From Trichomonas vaginalis G3 (taxonomy: Eukaryota; Parabasalia; Trichomonadida; Trichomonadidae): a stretch of 64,000 nt of DNA. Location of the stretch: contig NC_067205.1 of the NCBI RefSeq assembly GCF_026262505.1, forward strand, positions 13,082,001 through 13,146,000, written 5' to 3'. Under the pieces are notes generated by a model that saw nothing but the letters and a program-made list of their open reading frames with translations, was not told where the DNA came from and searched no databases. Shown in pieces: positions 26,607 through 36,766 of the stretch (position 1 is its first letter; every line of letters starts with the position of its first letter). A program made the position numbers and the translations under genes.

Positions 26607-28090
26607 TTATTCCTCACTGTCGTCAGTTGCTAAGTTATAGTCGTCAAGTCTTATTATTGGTATGCCTGACTGTCTTACTTGTATTGCAAAGCAACAATCC
26701 CTCATAAATCCAATAAGTGGCTTTGGTATTTTCAGTTGCTAGTTCAATAGGTCCTTTAACAGACAATTTGTATGTTATTGGAGCAGTAGATGTTTGACCT
26801 TGCTGGAAGCAAAAGTCCACTTCTGTTGGAAAACCACATAAGAAATGTGTGTTGTCATAGCTATCCCATTTATGTTCCACACTACCATCATCCACCAATG
26901 ATCTCATAACATCTTCATTAAATCCTATCATATCATTGTTTGTATTGCAAGCGTTCGCAACCATTTCATAAAATACAGGTCCATATGATTTTTTCAGGTT
27001 CTGCAGGCATATTTCCATAAGCTCCCATGGAAAGCTGAAGATACTTAAACTTAGGGTTCTCAAAATTAACATAATAGTTGTCTTTCTTTCTAAATAGTGC
27101 CCAAATACTTTTAACATTAATAGGCGTATAAGCTGCTGTAAATGTTGCACTTGAACTATCTGTATTCTTTGAGAATGAACCGTCCATAGGAATCCAATCC
27201 ATAACTTTAACAGGAAAACATAAAGCCTCGTTTGTATAATGTTCTACAAGTTCTGTATAAATGTTAGGGTCTAAAGAGAATGACTTTGGATGAATGAAAC
27301 ATTCATTAAAATCCATCTTTGTTCGAAATAGTTGCTGGGTTACAGTTGTAATAGTAACTGTTCCACTAGCTTCTATTGCCTTCGTTATCATAGTGAATGG
27401 TTCATTCCATGGAACAAATTTATTTGTCGGTGGATTTGAATCTGAAGCAAATGCAACTTTAAGAGTTGGATTGAAAGCAATGATATCATTTACAGATATA
27501 GATGTGCATTGTAATGCGTCGCTACTGAACTTTACTTTAAGCTGAATGTTACCAGCAAATGCAGGAATAAATCTTATAGCTTCTAATGGTAAAAACTTTC
27601 TAACAGGAATTCTTAAACGAAGCTTAAAATCAAATGATTTTCCTGCTGTAATTGGACCACTAACAATTTGTCCTGTTCTGCATGTTCCCGAATGACTCCA
27701 TACATCTTCATGTCGAGTCTTTGAGAAAACATCTACTTTCTTTATTTGTTCGGTAGTTTGTGAGTTTGAAGTTATATATGCTTCTTCTCTTGCGTTGTCT
27801 TGAGAATATACGATACGACCATTTGCAAGGATTTGATATCCAGCAACTGCATAGAAAGCGTTATCGAAACCAATCCAAAATCCTGGTGGGTTTGTTTTAT
27901 TGGAACCTGAACCAATTTCTTTATCTACAATAAATTGACCTTTGACTCGGTTTGCATTCGCTAATGGAACCTTTCTTTTTCTTACATATATTTTACCATC
28001 TTTACTCTGACTTACGTAATAGAAAGGATGTTGTATTCCTCTTGCGTCATTTAATATAATAGACTCTCGCTCTGATTTTGACAAGCTCAT
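26607..28090 (-). pseudogene. Maverick major capsid protein remnant (copy 2)
   Basis: The N-terminus has the shared module (ESIILNDARGIQHPFYYVSQ, then DGKIYVRKRK), followed by the double jelly-roll capsid region: FWIGFDNAFYAVAGYQILAN, KTRHEDVWSHSG, LRIPVRKFLPLEAIRFIPAF and SFSLDPNIYTELVEHYTNEA. The end is acidic (ATDDSEE). The same landmarks occur in the copy 1 gene at 4685-6282. It is divergent from the basic protein gene at 28136. It looks broken, with about one break. Confidence 0.8.
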
Positions 28091-28135
28091 TTTACATCGG
28101 TTAAAGTTTTAATTTTGTTTTTTATCTGCAGTCAA

Positions 28136-28396
28136 ATGACTCAGACAAGCCCTACGGACAAGACCCAAGGGGTCATAGATTTTGAAGCATTGAAGAAAGA
28201 AATTCGCGAGCAAATTTTATCCGAACTGAAGGAACAAAAACAAGAACAAAAGCCAGAGAGACCAAAGAGAAAACTTAGTGAAAAACAACTTGCTGCATTA
28301 GCTGCTGGAAGACAAAAGAACCCAAGACTACTGGCGAAAAAAGCTAGAGAAGAAGCTGAAGCAAAAGCTAAAGAAGCTGAAGTGAAGAAAGAGTAA
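28136..28396 (+). CDS. Basic Lys-rich small Maverick protein
   Basis: It encodes 86 residues from the ATG at 28136, which follows TCTGCAGTCAA; an earlier in-frame ATG at 28115 is less likely. After an acidic start comes a Lys/Arg/Ala-rich body (RKLSEKQLAALAAGRQKNPR, AREEAEAKAKEAEVKKE). This composition fits a DNA-condensing or core-type protein, as expected beside a capsid gene, but no family is recognised. Confidence 0.5.
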   Translation: MTQTSPTDKTQGVIDFEALKKEIREQILSELKEQKQEQKPERPKRKLSEKQLAALAAGRQKNPRLLAKKAREEAEAKAKEAEVKKE

Positions 28397-29276
28397 ATGG
28401 TTTATTTTTATTGGAACTAAATGTAGACAAATACCTTTATCTGTTGCGTTCAGTAGTGAAAACCCTGACGTCAAAATAAAGGGGAACAGAGTAACGTTTA
28501 AGTTTCCAACAGACTGGATTGTGAACATAAATGAAGAAAAATATATTGGCATAACAAATATGTATATAACACGTGCATTTAGGAAAGTTGACTTTATACT
28601 TCAAGTCGAGATAGAAAATGACGAACAGTCTTTAAGCGCCCAAAACATTCACATATACAAATACTTTAAAGACGATACAACATTGTTGCAATGTATGATT
28701 TCATTTAATGAAATGTTCGAGAAAAAGTTTAACATTGAAGTACAAACTTTACAGCCTTTACGTGAGTTTCTTGCACAACTGAAAGAAGAAGGTAGTCAGC
28801 CACAACTTATAGACTTTCATTATGAATTTAATGAAAATGAAGATGGAACACATGACTGTCAGTTTGTTATATATTCACCATTCAATGAAGTAGCTAAAGA
28901 GAAAGAAAATCCATTACGTATAAGATTTCAAATCTCTGAACCAAGTGATGATTTCAAGAATGTTTTCAATTATAATGCAATGCTTCCGAGGAAAAATGAA
29001 TTTTCAAAGATTGTAACACCTGGCATTTGGGATAGAAAGCAAGCTATTCTTTTCTCTAATATAGCCAAAGGCGTTGAAAATGAGTTCATTGGTCATACAA
29101 GAACTTCACCACTTCCTAACCCTAAATACTATAAATTAACTGGCTTCAATCGTGAGTTTTGGATAGACATGTTCTCCACTCATGACCATAACTGCCCAGT
29201 GTTCTTACCTCCAGATGGGAAAGATTGTCTCTACATTGAAGCACAACTCTTAAACTCTACCATCGCAGTATTGTAA
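28397..29276 (+). pseudogene. Maverick structural protein, TDWxVNINEEKYIG type
   Basis: The product includes FKFPTDWIVNINEEKYIGIT, a domain with MYITRAFRKVDFILQVEIEN, RKQAILFSNIAKGVENEF and the end PPDGKDCLYIEAQLLN. It shares layout with 43888-44769 of the same element and with 21571-22419 of copy 1. The DGKD near the C-terminus is common to both copy 2 genes. It follows the basic protein gene directly. The role is unknown, probably virion. It looks broken near its start. Confidence 0.5.
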
Positions 29277-29284
29277 ATGATCAC

Positions 29285-29312
29285 ATGGGCTTCGCCCTTG
29301 CCGCTAGCGGCT
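29285..29312. repeat. GC-rich double palindrome, intergenic copy
   Basis: GGGCTTCGCCC (29287-29297) is followed after two bases by GCCGCTAGCGGC (29300-29311). It lies between the convergent ends of 28397-29276 and the PolB gene, and it stands out sharply in AT-rich DNA. The same two-hairpin plan occurs at 33008-33033. It may act as a terminator here. Confidence 0.7.
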
Positions 29313-29357
29313 TATTTTTATCACGAATGACCTCATTGCTGACAAAAATAAATGACC

Positions 29358-32300
29358 TCAGAACTTCAACTTACGAATAAAGCTTGTTTTAGTCGTTATT
29401 GAGAAGTTAAACTTCTCTTCAAAGCAAGGACTAGAAGACTTACATAAGTCAAATCCAATCTCTTGACCATCATGAAGTGCTTTATATAATTGCATAACAC
29501 TGAACTCAGAGTCTTTGTCAAATTTTCCTTGCGGAACCATTAAACCTTTATCTTCATCATAGAAACACTGAACAGAGTCAGGAAACATTTCATTAGCGGT
29601 TAAAGCAATAACATCTTGCTTCACGCCTTTCATTCTGCAGTGAAATGCAACTTCATTTAAATCGTTAGTGAGTAAGTCTATGTAGGTCTTCTTTCCACAG
29701 AAAATACTTTTATAAGCTAAACTTTGTTTATCTTTTGTGATTTCTGCAAAGTCGCTATGAAATTGACCTAATGTTTTACCAATAAGTTCTCTACCGTATC
29801 TCTTCTTAAATTCATGAGCTAAACGTGGTATGTCTTCATTGTAAATGTGCATCGAATCTGTATCCTGATAGGCTATATACAAGCCCATGTCCTCAGCAGT
29901 ACAGAATACTTCATTCATAATACGTTTTGACATTGATAGAATATTTACACCAAGTGGGCAAAAGTTAAAGTGTCTGCAAATGCTTTTCGTTAGCTTGAAA
30001 ATAGTTTTATCTGAACCATCCAAACCTTCGAACTTCACTATATGGTTGTAATTTCTTATAGCATATCTTATAGCATCTTTGTCATCTACTATGGTTATTT
30101 TTGACTCAATAGGAGATAAAATGGTTTTGCCATAAATGCTGTTCAGAATGAGTTTTATAATTTCTTGTAATGGGTTTTCTTCTTTCTTATACTTTAACCT
30201 TAACTCAAACAATTTCTTAACTTCATCTCTTATTCTCAAATCTCTGTTTCCATCGTAATAGTATCCTTGCAACACTTCACATTTGACACCTTGATATTTT
30301 ATAAGGTCCTGTAATGTTATATGGTCAACATACATTAAACAGCAAGTGTTTGAACTTCTGGGAACGTTAAGTTCTGGATTTAGTTCAGGGTCGCAAACTA
30401 TTAAAGGAAAGTGTCTATGTATTCCAATCTCTGTTATCTTAATGAGAACAAAGAAGCCAGACATAAACTTTTCACCAATGGGTTCCTTTTGGTCGTCATC
30501 GAATAAATGTCTCATGAGATACTCTGTGCTTAACATCTCATCCTTCAATACTTTTGGAATTCCTTCTAAAGTATAAAGTCTTGCTATAGCGGATGGATAT
30601 AATGAAACAGCGTCGAAGTCAGCAATGAGTTTCTTTTTGCTCTTTTGTTTAATGTTATCTGACAACATGCATCTTCCACCTTGAATGCATCTCGAAATAA
30701 ATTCTCTTGGTTTATTTGAGAGGTCATAAAGATTTCCATTCGGGAAGTATACTCTGTTCTCAAACAATTTGTTAGCAATAGAACAAATACTAACGTAGTC
30801 ATAAACGTTTAAATCAAACTCTTTCAATAAGTCATTGCGGAACTTTACAAAACCTTCTCTTAAAATTCTTACATCTTGTTTGCAATAAAATGAGCTATAT
30901 TTTTCTAAGTCGAAGTGGTTCTCATCTATTCTGCAACCTTTGATGGAATCTATGTTCTTCATGAATGTATCTGCATCCTTGACAAACTTACATGCTTCAG
31001 AAATGACACCAGTTCTGTTGTCATTTGCTAACAAAGTACTGCTGTAGTAGTTATATGGAAATACTTCTTTCGGTCCTGTTTGTAAGTTAAACATAGCAGG
31101 AAATAGTTTAAGCTTCTTATTTATAACACTGTAAGAGTCTTTTATAATAATTGCCCGTCCTTTATATAAACCAGTTATTTGCATTGTTCGTGAACCTTTA
31201 ATGATGGGAGTTCCTTTCACTTCTGTCATGTGTCTTAAGATGAAGTTTATATCATAACTGAGGTTATGGAAATATATTAAACTCTTGTCAGGAAGTCGTT
31301 CCAAAAATTCTGTTGCACAATTCTGACCCCATATGCTTTCACTCACTGAACCATTTTCACTGTCGTAACAGATGTTAAAAGCTTTATGAAAGCCATCGGT
31401 ACTACACTCAAAGTCAGCAAAGAAAACGTGCTCAGGAATGAACTTGCACTTATTTTTATTTACTTCTTTTGACTCGGCTTTCTTCTTCAGTTGTACACAA
31501 TACTTTGGAGCATATGTCAAATCTTTAAATGTTGCAAGGTTCTGTTTATATAAGTCAGTCGTATATGTGAAAAGTTCTCCATAAGAAATAGGTTCGAAAT
31601 ATTTGCACTCCCACAATGTTTTCATAACATCCCATAACGGTTGTTCTATCATAACGAACTACATATTTATCTTCTCTCTTTGTATAAATCTTCATCTGTT
31701 TCTCAATGTTCATTCCACCACAAGCTTTGAGAATTTCTTTATAGTTTCGAATGAAATATGTTGTCATTGGTAATCTTTCATTTAGCATGTAGTGGTCTTC
31801 AACAAGAAGTAAGTCAATAGTTCTAACAGTTTCTCATTTTTTTGGTATATATCTCTTTATTTCATTATGTCTTGAGTCATTGAAATAACCAATGGTAACA
31901 TTAAATGCTATACCTGTTGTCGGAAATTTCTTGTACTTTACTTTTTGAGGAAAGTCTTAACACGAATGACTTCTCTCATGTGGTCAATAGTTTCTTCATT
32001 ACTCCAGCCTGAATGCAAGCATAAACGAAACAATTGTCTTCTGTCATAAGTGCTGCAGTTCTTTTGTTCAGTTCATTGAAGATTTGGTAGCGTTCAAGAT
32101 TTATAGGTAATGCAAAGATACTTCCAGAACTGACCGCTTCTCTTCTTATAAAACTTCTTTTCACCATTATCTTTCCAAAAGCTTTCTATAAGTGCTGGGT
32201 TTCCTGTTTGCTTAAGAGCTTCCAAAATGGCTTTCTGGTCATTTGTCAGTGTGCTTTCATCTCTATATGGTCTCTTTTTTGGTTTGCCTTTCTTTACATC

Positions 32301-33200
32301 TGACATCGTTAAGCCTTCATATTCTGTTAAATCATACATCTTTATTTCGGTAAGATTCTTTATGTTTGTCAAGAAGAAGTCATAGTGCATTTCAACAATA
32401 CCTGCGGCATTTGCTTCTATCTCTGATATAAAGTTCTCCTTCAAGAGCTGATGTAGTAATGTTCCAATATTATTGAGGTTTAACGTAGAACATTCATACT
32501 TTCCACCAAGTTTATAACATACCATCCATCTCTGTTGTGAGTTTATTTTAATTTTCTCTAAGAGTCTCATGAAAACCTTACCGAAATGTTTGTGTAAGTA
32601 GTCTCTGTTTGGTTCATCTAAAGCTTCGATGTTAAAGTCAATGAGTCTATTGCCTGACTTCACATTTCTCTTCCTATTCTCTTCATCTTTCTTTAACCAT
32701 CTCTCACCTTCTTTTGGTTTGTCGTCAATGGAACGAATGACATCATTAGCTTTGCGAACTTGTTCTATAGCACTTTTAAACATCTCTCTTCTCTGTTGTT
32801 TCAGTGTGTCGTCTCTTCTTCTTGTTTCACCAACGTTTGCATTTGTTATGTCAAACATTTCACGCCTTACTTCATGTGGTACAGCTCTTCTTGTTTCACC
32901 AACGTTTGCATTTGTTATGTCAAACATTTCACGCCTTACTTCATGAGGTACTGAACGTCTATGATATAAGTCAATAGCAACGTCATTTAAAGGAAAAGTT
33001 CTTGCATGGACTTCGTCCTCGCCGCGTTGCGGCTTTATGAACTCATGAATTCTATCATAAGTTATTTCACCATTGTAGTCTTTAATGAAGTCAGCGAGTG
33101 CTTTTTTGTTTGTTGCGTAATGCTTTGCAACATCTATATTAGCTTCTGTAAGAAGTTGTTTTATTTCCGAGTGTTCTAACTTAGACAACTTCCGATACAT
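29358..33200 (-). pseudogene. Protein-primed family B DNA polymerase remnant (copy 2)
   Basis: The body carries the exonuclease motifs in order (FFADFECST, YFHNLSYDINFIL, YCKQDVRILREGF). The polymerase motifs follow: DFDAVSLYPSA (A), KLILNSIYGKTI (B) and YIAYQDTDSMHI (C). An extended N-terminal region (upstream of about 32100) is helical and charged and could hold a terminal-protein-like domain. It contains a direct duplication of a 63-bp segment and one GC-rich palindrome in frame. This is the canonical Maverick replicase, thought to copy the linear element by protein priming. It is broken, by about three breaks. Confidence 0.9.
33008..33033. repeat. GC-rich double palindrome inside the PolB N-terminal region
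   Basis: GGACTTCGTCC (33008-33018) and GCCGCGTTGCGGC (33021-33033) are two short hairpins. Read on the minus strand they encode PQRGEDEVHAR within the polymerase reading frame. The copy at 44880-44908 encodes the near-identical PQSGEDEARE in an unrelated protein. Confidence 0.75.
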
Positions 33201-33202
33201 CT

Positions 33203-33294
33203 TTAGTAGGAAATAAAAAAATATTTTTTTGAAAAAATTAGATTAGATTTTTTTTTAAATTATTTTTTCAAAATAATTTAATATTTTTATTTTA
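33203..33294. promoter_or_regulatory. AT homopolymer spacer between divergent genes
   Basis: Ninety bases of runs of A and T, including AAAAAAATATTTTTTTGAAAA and AAATTATTTTTTCAAAATAA, separate the PolB gene start from the gene at 33295. Similar tracts precede 8013, 9281 and 17480. In such short spacers they must include both promoters. No further motif can be fixed by eye. Confidence 0.4.
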
Positions 33295-33768
33295 ATGAAA
33301 CACATGCAAGATTGCAAGTTCTTTTCATACAATGCTCTCGCTACTGCTATCAAGAATGAGTTCAATGGTGCTTCAAACGTTAATGTTATCTTTAACAAGA
33401 AGTTTGTGAAAGAATCTAAGTTTGGTCAGTATGTCAGACCATTAGCTATTGTCATTGACCGCAAACGTTATACTTCACAAGAGTTAGCAGTAGTTTTGAA
33501 ACAAAAGGGTTTCTTCGTGAATGTCAAAGATACTCATTATACTGTCATAAAGAACTCTAACATTGAATTCTTCAGTATTGCTATGAATCTTTCCGAACAG
33601 AAAGAATATAAGAAGGGTGAAACAAATGTGAAATATTATCCTTCATCTCTGAAGACAATAACGAACAAAGATGTTATACAGAAATTCTTACCAAAGGTTG
33701 AAGAAGCTTCTATTGACATTGACGAAGAAAGTGAAATGGTTGAAGAAATTGACCCTGACGTCATTTAA
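33295..33768 (+). CDS. Hypothetical Maverick protein (157 aa)
   Basis: It encodes MKHMQDCKFFSYNALATAIK and continues as an alpha/beta protein (NVNVIFNKKFVKESKFGQYV, RKRYTSQELAVVLKQKGFFV). It ends in an acidic tail (EEASIDIDEESEMVEEIDPD). It is divergent from PolB and convergent with a KilA-N gene. A small protein next to the replicase with an acidic tail recalls single-strand binding or processivity factors, but this is only by position. The frame looks whole. Confidence 0.5.
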   Translation: MKHMQDCKFFSYNALATAIKNEFNGASNVNVIFNKKFVKESKFGQYVRPLAIVIDRKRYTSQELAVVLKQKGFFVNVKDTHYTVIKNSNIEFFSIAMNLSEQKEYKKGETNVKYYPSSLKTITNKDVIQKFLPKVEEASIDIDEESEMVEEIDPDVI

Positions 33769-33785
33769 GCAAAAATATATTTTTT

Positions 33786-34613
33786 TTATTCTTCCTCTTT
33801 GAAGTTATCGAAATATTCTGTTATTTTTTCCTTCAGTAATGGTAAGTCTTCTTTGAATGTAAGTATTGTGCAACCTTTGATGTCATAGTGTGTTTGAGGA
33901 AGAGTACTTTTGACAATTTCCTTTATTTGCTCATTCGGTGTCATTGAAATCGGTAAGTTTTCACGATAGAACCAATTTCTGTCAGATTTGTAAATCTTAG
34001 CAAGGTCATAAAAGCTCTTGTTGTTTCTTCTGACTAAATGCAACATAACCATATCTTTATCTTCTTCTTTCTCCAACTCTTCAGTATATATCATATACTT
34101 ATAACTCTTTTCCTTTCCTTTTGGTACTGAACGTGGTATTCTTTTCTGTATGCTTTTGTCTTTGGATTCAATGACTTCATCTTTTGCTTGAAGTTTCTTT
34201 TCCATCTCTCCACGTTCTGCTTTATATAGTTCATCTAACATCATGAAAATATAACAAGCATAACGAGGTGAAGCCCACATTGCTACAGCATTTACTAAAA
34301 GTCTATGAACATAATATCCTTTCAAACCAGGAGCCAAATTCTTGCGATTTTCGTACGGAATCTCTTCTCTCGGTTTTCCGAGGGAAGCAATCATATGAGG
34401 AAATTCTTCTAAAAGTTCTTTTGTCTGTTGGTTTTCAAACCAATGATATGCTTGCTTTGTAGAACGAAGAGCATTCATTATACTTTGCATTTGGTACATG
34501 TCATCTTTGACCGAACGAATGAGGCGAAGTTGTTTGTTATATTGTATGTATTCGTATTCTTCATTTATGGCTTCATGAACGATAGCAGTTGTTGTGTTCT
34601 CTAATGTTGACAT
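33786..34613 (-). CDS. KilA-N domain protein
   Basis: It has about 275 residues from the Met at 34613 (MSTLENTTTAIVHEAINEEY); an in-frame Met at 34631 lies in the leader shared with the next gene. The N-terminal half fits the viral KilA-N DNA-binding domain: KQAYHWFENQQTKELLEEF, then GLKGYYVHRLLVNAVAMWAS with the typical helix of CYIFMMLDEL. A basic coiled coil and a C-terminal domain (YKYMIYTEELEKEEDKDMVM, IKGCTILTFKEDLPLLKEKI) follow. Such proteins occur in large DNA viruses and phages and are thought to regulate viral DNA functions. Confidence 0.75.
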   Translation of the reverse strand: MSTLENTTTAIVHEAINEEYEYIQYNKQLRLIRSVKDDMYQMQSIMNALRSTKQAYHWFENQQTKELLEEFPHMIASLGKPREEIPYENRKNLAPGLKGYYVHRLLVNAVAMWASPRYACYIFMMLDELYKAERGEMEKKLQAKDEVIESKDKSIQKRIPRSVPKGKEKSYKYMIYTEELEKEEDKDMVMLHLVRRNNKSFYDLAKIYKSDRNWFYRENLPISMTPNEQIKEIVKSTLPQTHYDIKGCTILTFKEDLPLLKEKITEYFDNFKEEE

Positions 34614-34701
34614 TACTGTCTTTACATACAAAATAAAAAAATAAATAAAAATAAAACTAACTTTATTTTCTGACTTTCACAAAAGACCAAAAATAAACGC
34701 T

Positions 34702-35313
34702 TTACATGTATTTTTCAGCAACTTCGTCAAATAATTTTATAGCTTTATCTATCTCATCTACTTCAAACGTTTCTTTACCTTTCATGGGAGCACCATACAT
34801 TTTCTCAAACTTTTCAAGTAGTTCTGTTTCAGCAGCTCTCATATCATTAACGAACACAACCTTGACTCTATTGACTGTACTGTCATATCTTTGAGTTATA
34901 TTATATGTTCTTCCTATCTTATATCTCTTTGTATTGAAGTCCTTCGGTTTCTGAACGATGTAAAGTAAGCCTTCACTGCAACGTTCCGTATCGAATGAAC
35001 CATAAGTTATGAAGTTATATCCAACAACTGGGTCAATCCATAACAAAACTATTGGTATAAGACTTTTGTCTATAAGATATGCTCTTGTTCCATAGAATCT
35101 TACTGATATCATAAGCTCAGGATTTCTTGTCAAAATTTTCTGAGTTGAAGCATTTCTAACCCAGTCGTTTGTTTTCTTTTCAGATGGAGATATAATGTCT
35201 GACAAAGAATATTTGTTGTATTTCTTTGAGTATCTTACGTTTAAATCACCTATTCTAACCACTTTGGTGTCATTGTCTATCTTTCTAACTGTTTCAAACT
35301 CAATGTTTGTCAT
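34702..35313 (-). CDS. KilA-N-like plus T5orf172 (GIY-YIG-like) protein
   Basis: It has about 203 residues from the Met at 35313 (MTNIEFETVRKIDNDTKVVR). The N-terminal half has TNDWVRNASTQKILTRNPEL and GTRAYLIDKSLIPIVLLWID, as in short KilA-N domains. The C-terminal half fits T5orf172/MUG113: EGLLYIVQKPKDFNTKRYKI, GRTYNITQRYDS, and MRAAETELLEKFEKM. That fold belongs to the GIY-YIG nuclease superfamily. It is second of three tandem minus-strand genes with near-identical leaders (ACTGTCTTTACATACAAAAT on the plus strand). The frame looks whole. Confidence 0.75.
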   Translation of the reverse strand: MTNIEFETVRKIDNDTKVVRIGDLNVRYSKKYNKYSLSDIISPSEKKTNDWVRNASTQKILTRNPELMISVRFYGTRAYLIDKSLIPIVLLWIDPVVGYNFITYGSFDTERCSEGLLYIVQKPKDFNTKRYKIGRTYNITQRYDSTVNRVKVVFVNDMRAAETELLEKFEKMYGAPMKGKETFEVDEIDKAIKLFDEVAEKYM

Positions 35314-35424
35314 TACTGTCTTTACATACAAAATAAAAATTTTTCTTAGAAAAAAATTAGCGTTATTTTTTATCTTAAGGAAAATTCATGATTTTTGTTG
35401 CTGAATTCAATAAAAATATATTTT

Positions 35425-35475
35425 AGGTGAAGAGGTGAGATTTCACCTGTTTTCTCACCTAATTTTTCACCCCAG
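35425..35475. repeat. GGTGA palindromic segment
   Basis: AGGTGAAGAGGTGAGATTTC is followed by ACCTGTTTTCTCACC, forming an imperfect palindrome centred on GGTGAGATTTCACC. The same motif lies at the inner edge of both terminal repeats and at 36536-36640. All four are in gene-free DNA of copy 2. Confidence 0.6.
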
Positions 35476-35480
35476 TTATT

Positions 35481-36422
35481 TTATAAGCGTTTTACATGAA
35501 TTGTACGATGTATATTTGAAATTCTAAACAATTTCGTAGCTTCTATTTCTTCTGTCAGTATGTCAAAAGTTTTAACAATGCCGAAAGTTTCTTTATACTT
35601 CTTCTTGACATCAGATAATAGGAAATCGTCAGCTGTTGGATAGTTTTTGTTCAGAAATGCTAACATGTCCATTTTATCTTCTGCTGGTTTCTCTACTTCT
35701 TTCTTTAAGTCAGCATAGTCGTTTCTCATACGTTCTATCTCTTTGACGGAGTAGTTATATTTCCTCATTGCTGCTTTACATTTTGAACATTGCGGATTCA
35801 TTTTTGCGTTATACATTGAAATTTGACCTGCTAGAACAACTAAGGCGTCAATGGTTTTCTTTAACTCAAAAGTTGTTGGTTTTATTTGTCCATTCCATAT
35901 TTTACATCTTTTATCTTTATCTCTTATCTGCCATACACATTCAGCAACTAATGAAACAAAGTTGTCGTATGTCTTAAACTCCCCAGATTTATATATGTCA
36001 GAGATGTTCTTATATACCATGTCGCAATCTTTGTCCATAACTTTATGGTTGCAATGATATCCTAGAAACTCATAGTTTACTTTACGTATGAACTTCTTTA
36101 TTTCTACTGAGTCGGTTGGTTTCACTTCTATTTCATCGAATTCATGAATAGTGAGCTTTTGTTGTTGGATTTCAGGCAATTTGGGTAAATGGTCAATAAT
36201 GTCCTGCATGTCATAAAGATACTGTTCATTTGTTTCATCTTTCGCACTACAGTCGAAATTACTTGTTAAAAGTTCTTGCTTAATTCTTTGTATTTCTGTC
36301 TCAAAAGTATATGAAGAAGGAATGAAGCTTTTCATCTCTACTAACATAGATGTAGGATTCATGACTAAAGAGTTTGGTGCTGTAGTTGTTTGAATTGTTG
36401 TAGAACCTATTGTTGAAATCAT
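35481..36422 (-). CDS. Hypothetical Maverick protein with CxxC motif
   Basis: It encodes 313 residues from MISTIGSTTIQTTTAPNSLV. It has an acidic helical middle, a Cys pair (NPQCSKCKAAMRKY near residue 215) that may bind metal, a coiled coil, and a compact tail (FLLSDVKKKYKETFGIVKTF) that could be a winged-helix domain. It is the third of the tandem regulator-like genes, and its leader shares an AAAAAAATAAATAAAAATAA-type tract with the first. Function is unknown; regulation or replication is likely from its neighbours. Confidence 0.5.
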   Translation of the reverse strand: MISTIGSTTIQTTTAPNSLVMNPTSMLVEMKSFIPSSYTFETEIQRIKQELLTSNFDCSAKDETNEQYLYDMQDIIDHLPKLPEIQQQKLTIHEFDEIEVKPTDSVEIKKFIRKVNYEFLGYHCNHKVMDKDCDMVYKNISDIYKSGEFKTYDNFVSLVAECVWQIRDKDKRCKIWNGQIKPTTFELKKTIDALVVLAGQISMYNAKMNPQCSKCKAAMRKYNYSVKEIERMRNDYADLKKEVEKPAEDKMDMLAFLNKNYPTADDFLLSDVKKKYKETFGIVKTFDILTEEIEATKLFRISNIHRTIHVKRL

Positions 36423-36526
36423 ATCATTACATACAAGATAAAAAAATAAATAAAAATAAAACTAACTTTATTTTTTCTATCTTAAGGAAATTCATGAAAA
36501 TTCACGAGAAAGCAAAAGCAATCTGA

Positions 36527-36640
36527 GCCGCTAAGCGGTGAGGGTGAGAAAACAGGTGAAAAAACAGGTGAGAAAACAGGTGAAAAAACAGGTGAGAAAA
36601 CAGGTGAGAAAACAGGTGAGATTTCACCACTTCACCTAAA
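36527..36640. repeat. GC palindrome followed by a tandem GGTGA array
   Basis: GCCGCTAAGCGG (36527-36538) opens the segment. It is followed by about seven tandem units of ACAGGTGAGAAAA/ACAGGTGAAAAAA and a closing GGTGAGATTTCACCACTTCACC palindrome. The segment lies between the regulator genes and the integrase. A binding array for an element-encoded protein is a reasonable guess. Confidence 0.65.
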
Positions 36641-36647
36641 ATATATT

Positions 36648-36766
36648 TTTGTCTGATTTACATCCAACGAAAAAGTTTAGAAGAATTTTCTTATTCTTTC
36701 TGGTAAATGCTTTGTCTGATTTACATCTAATGAAAAAGTTTAGAAGAATTTTCTTATTCTTTCTGG
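36648..36766. repeat. Tandem duplication of about 60 bp at the integrase 3' end
   Basis: A segment starting TTTGTCTGATTTACATC and ending TTATTCTTTCTGGTA is present twice in a row, with a few differences. The right-hand copy encodes the end of the integrase. The left copy lies just past its stop codon. Confidence 0.75.
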
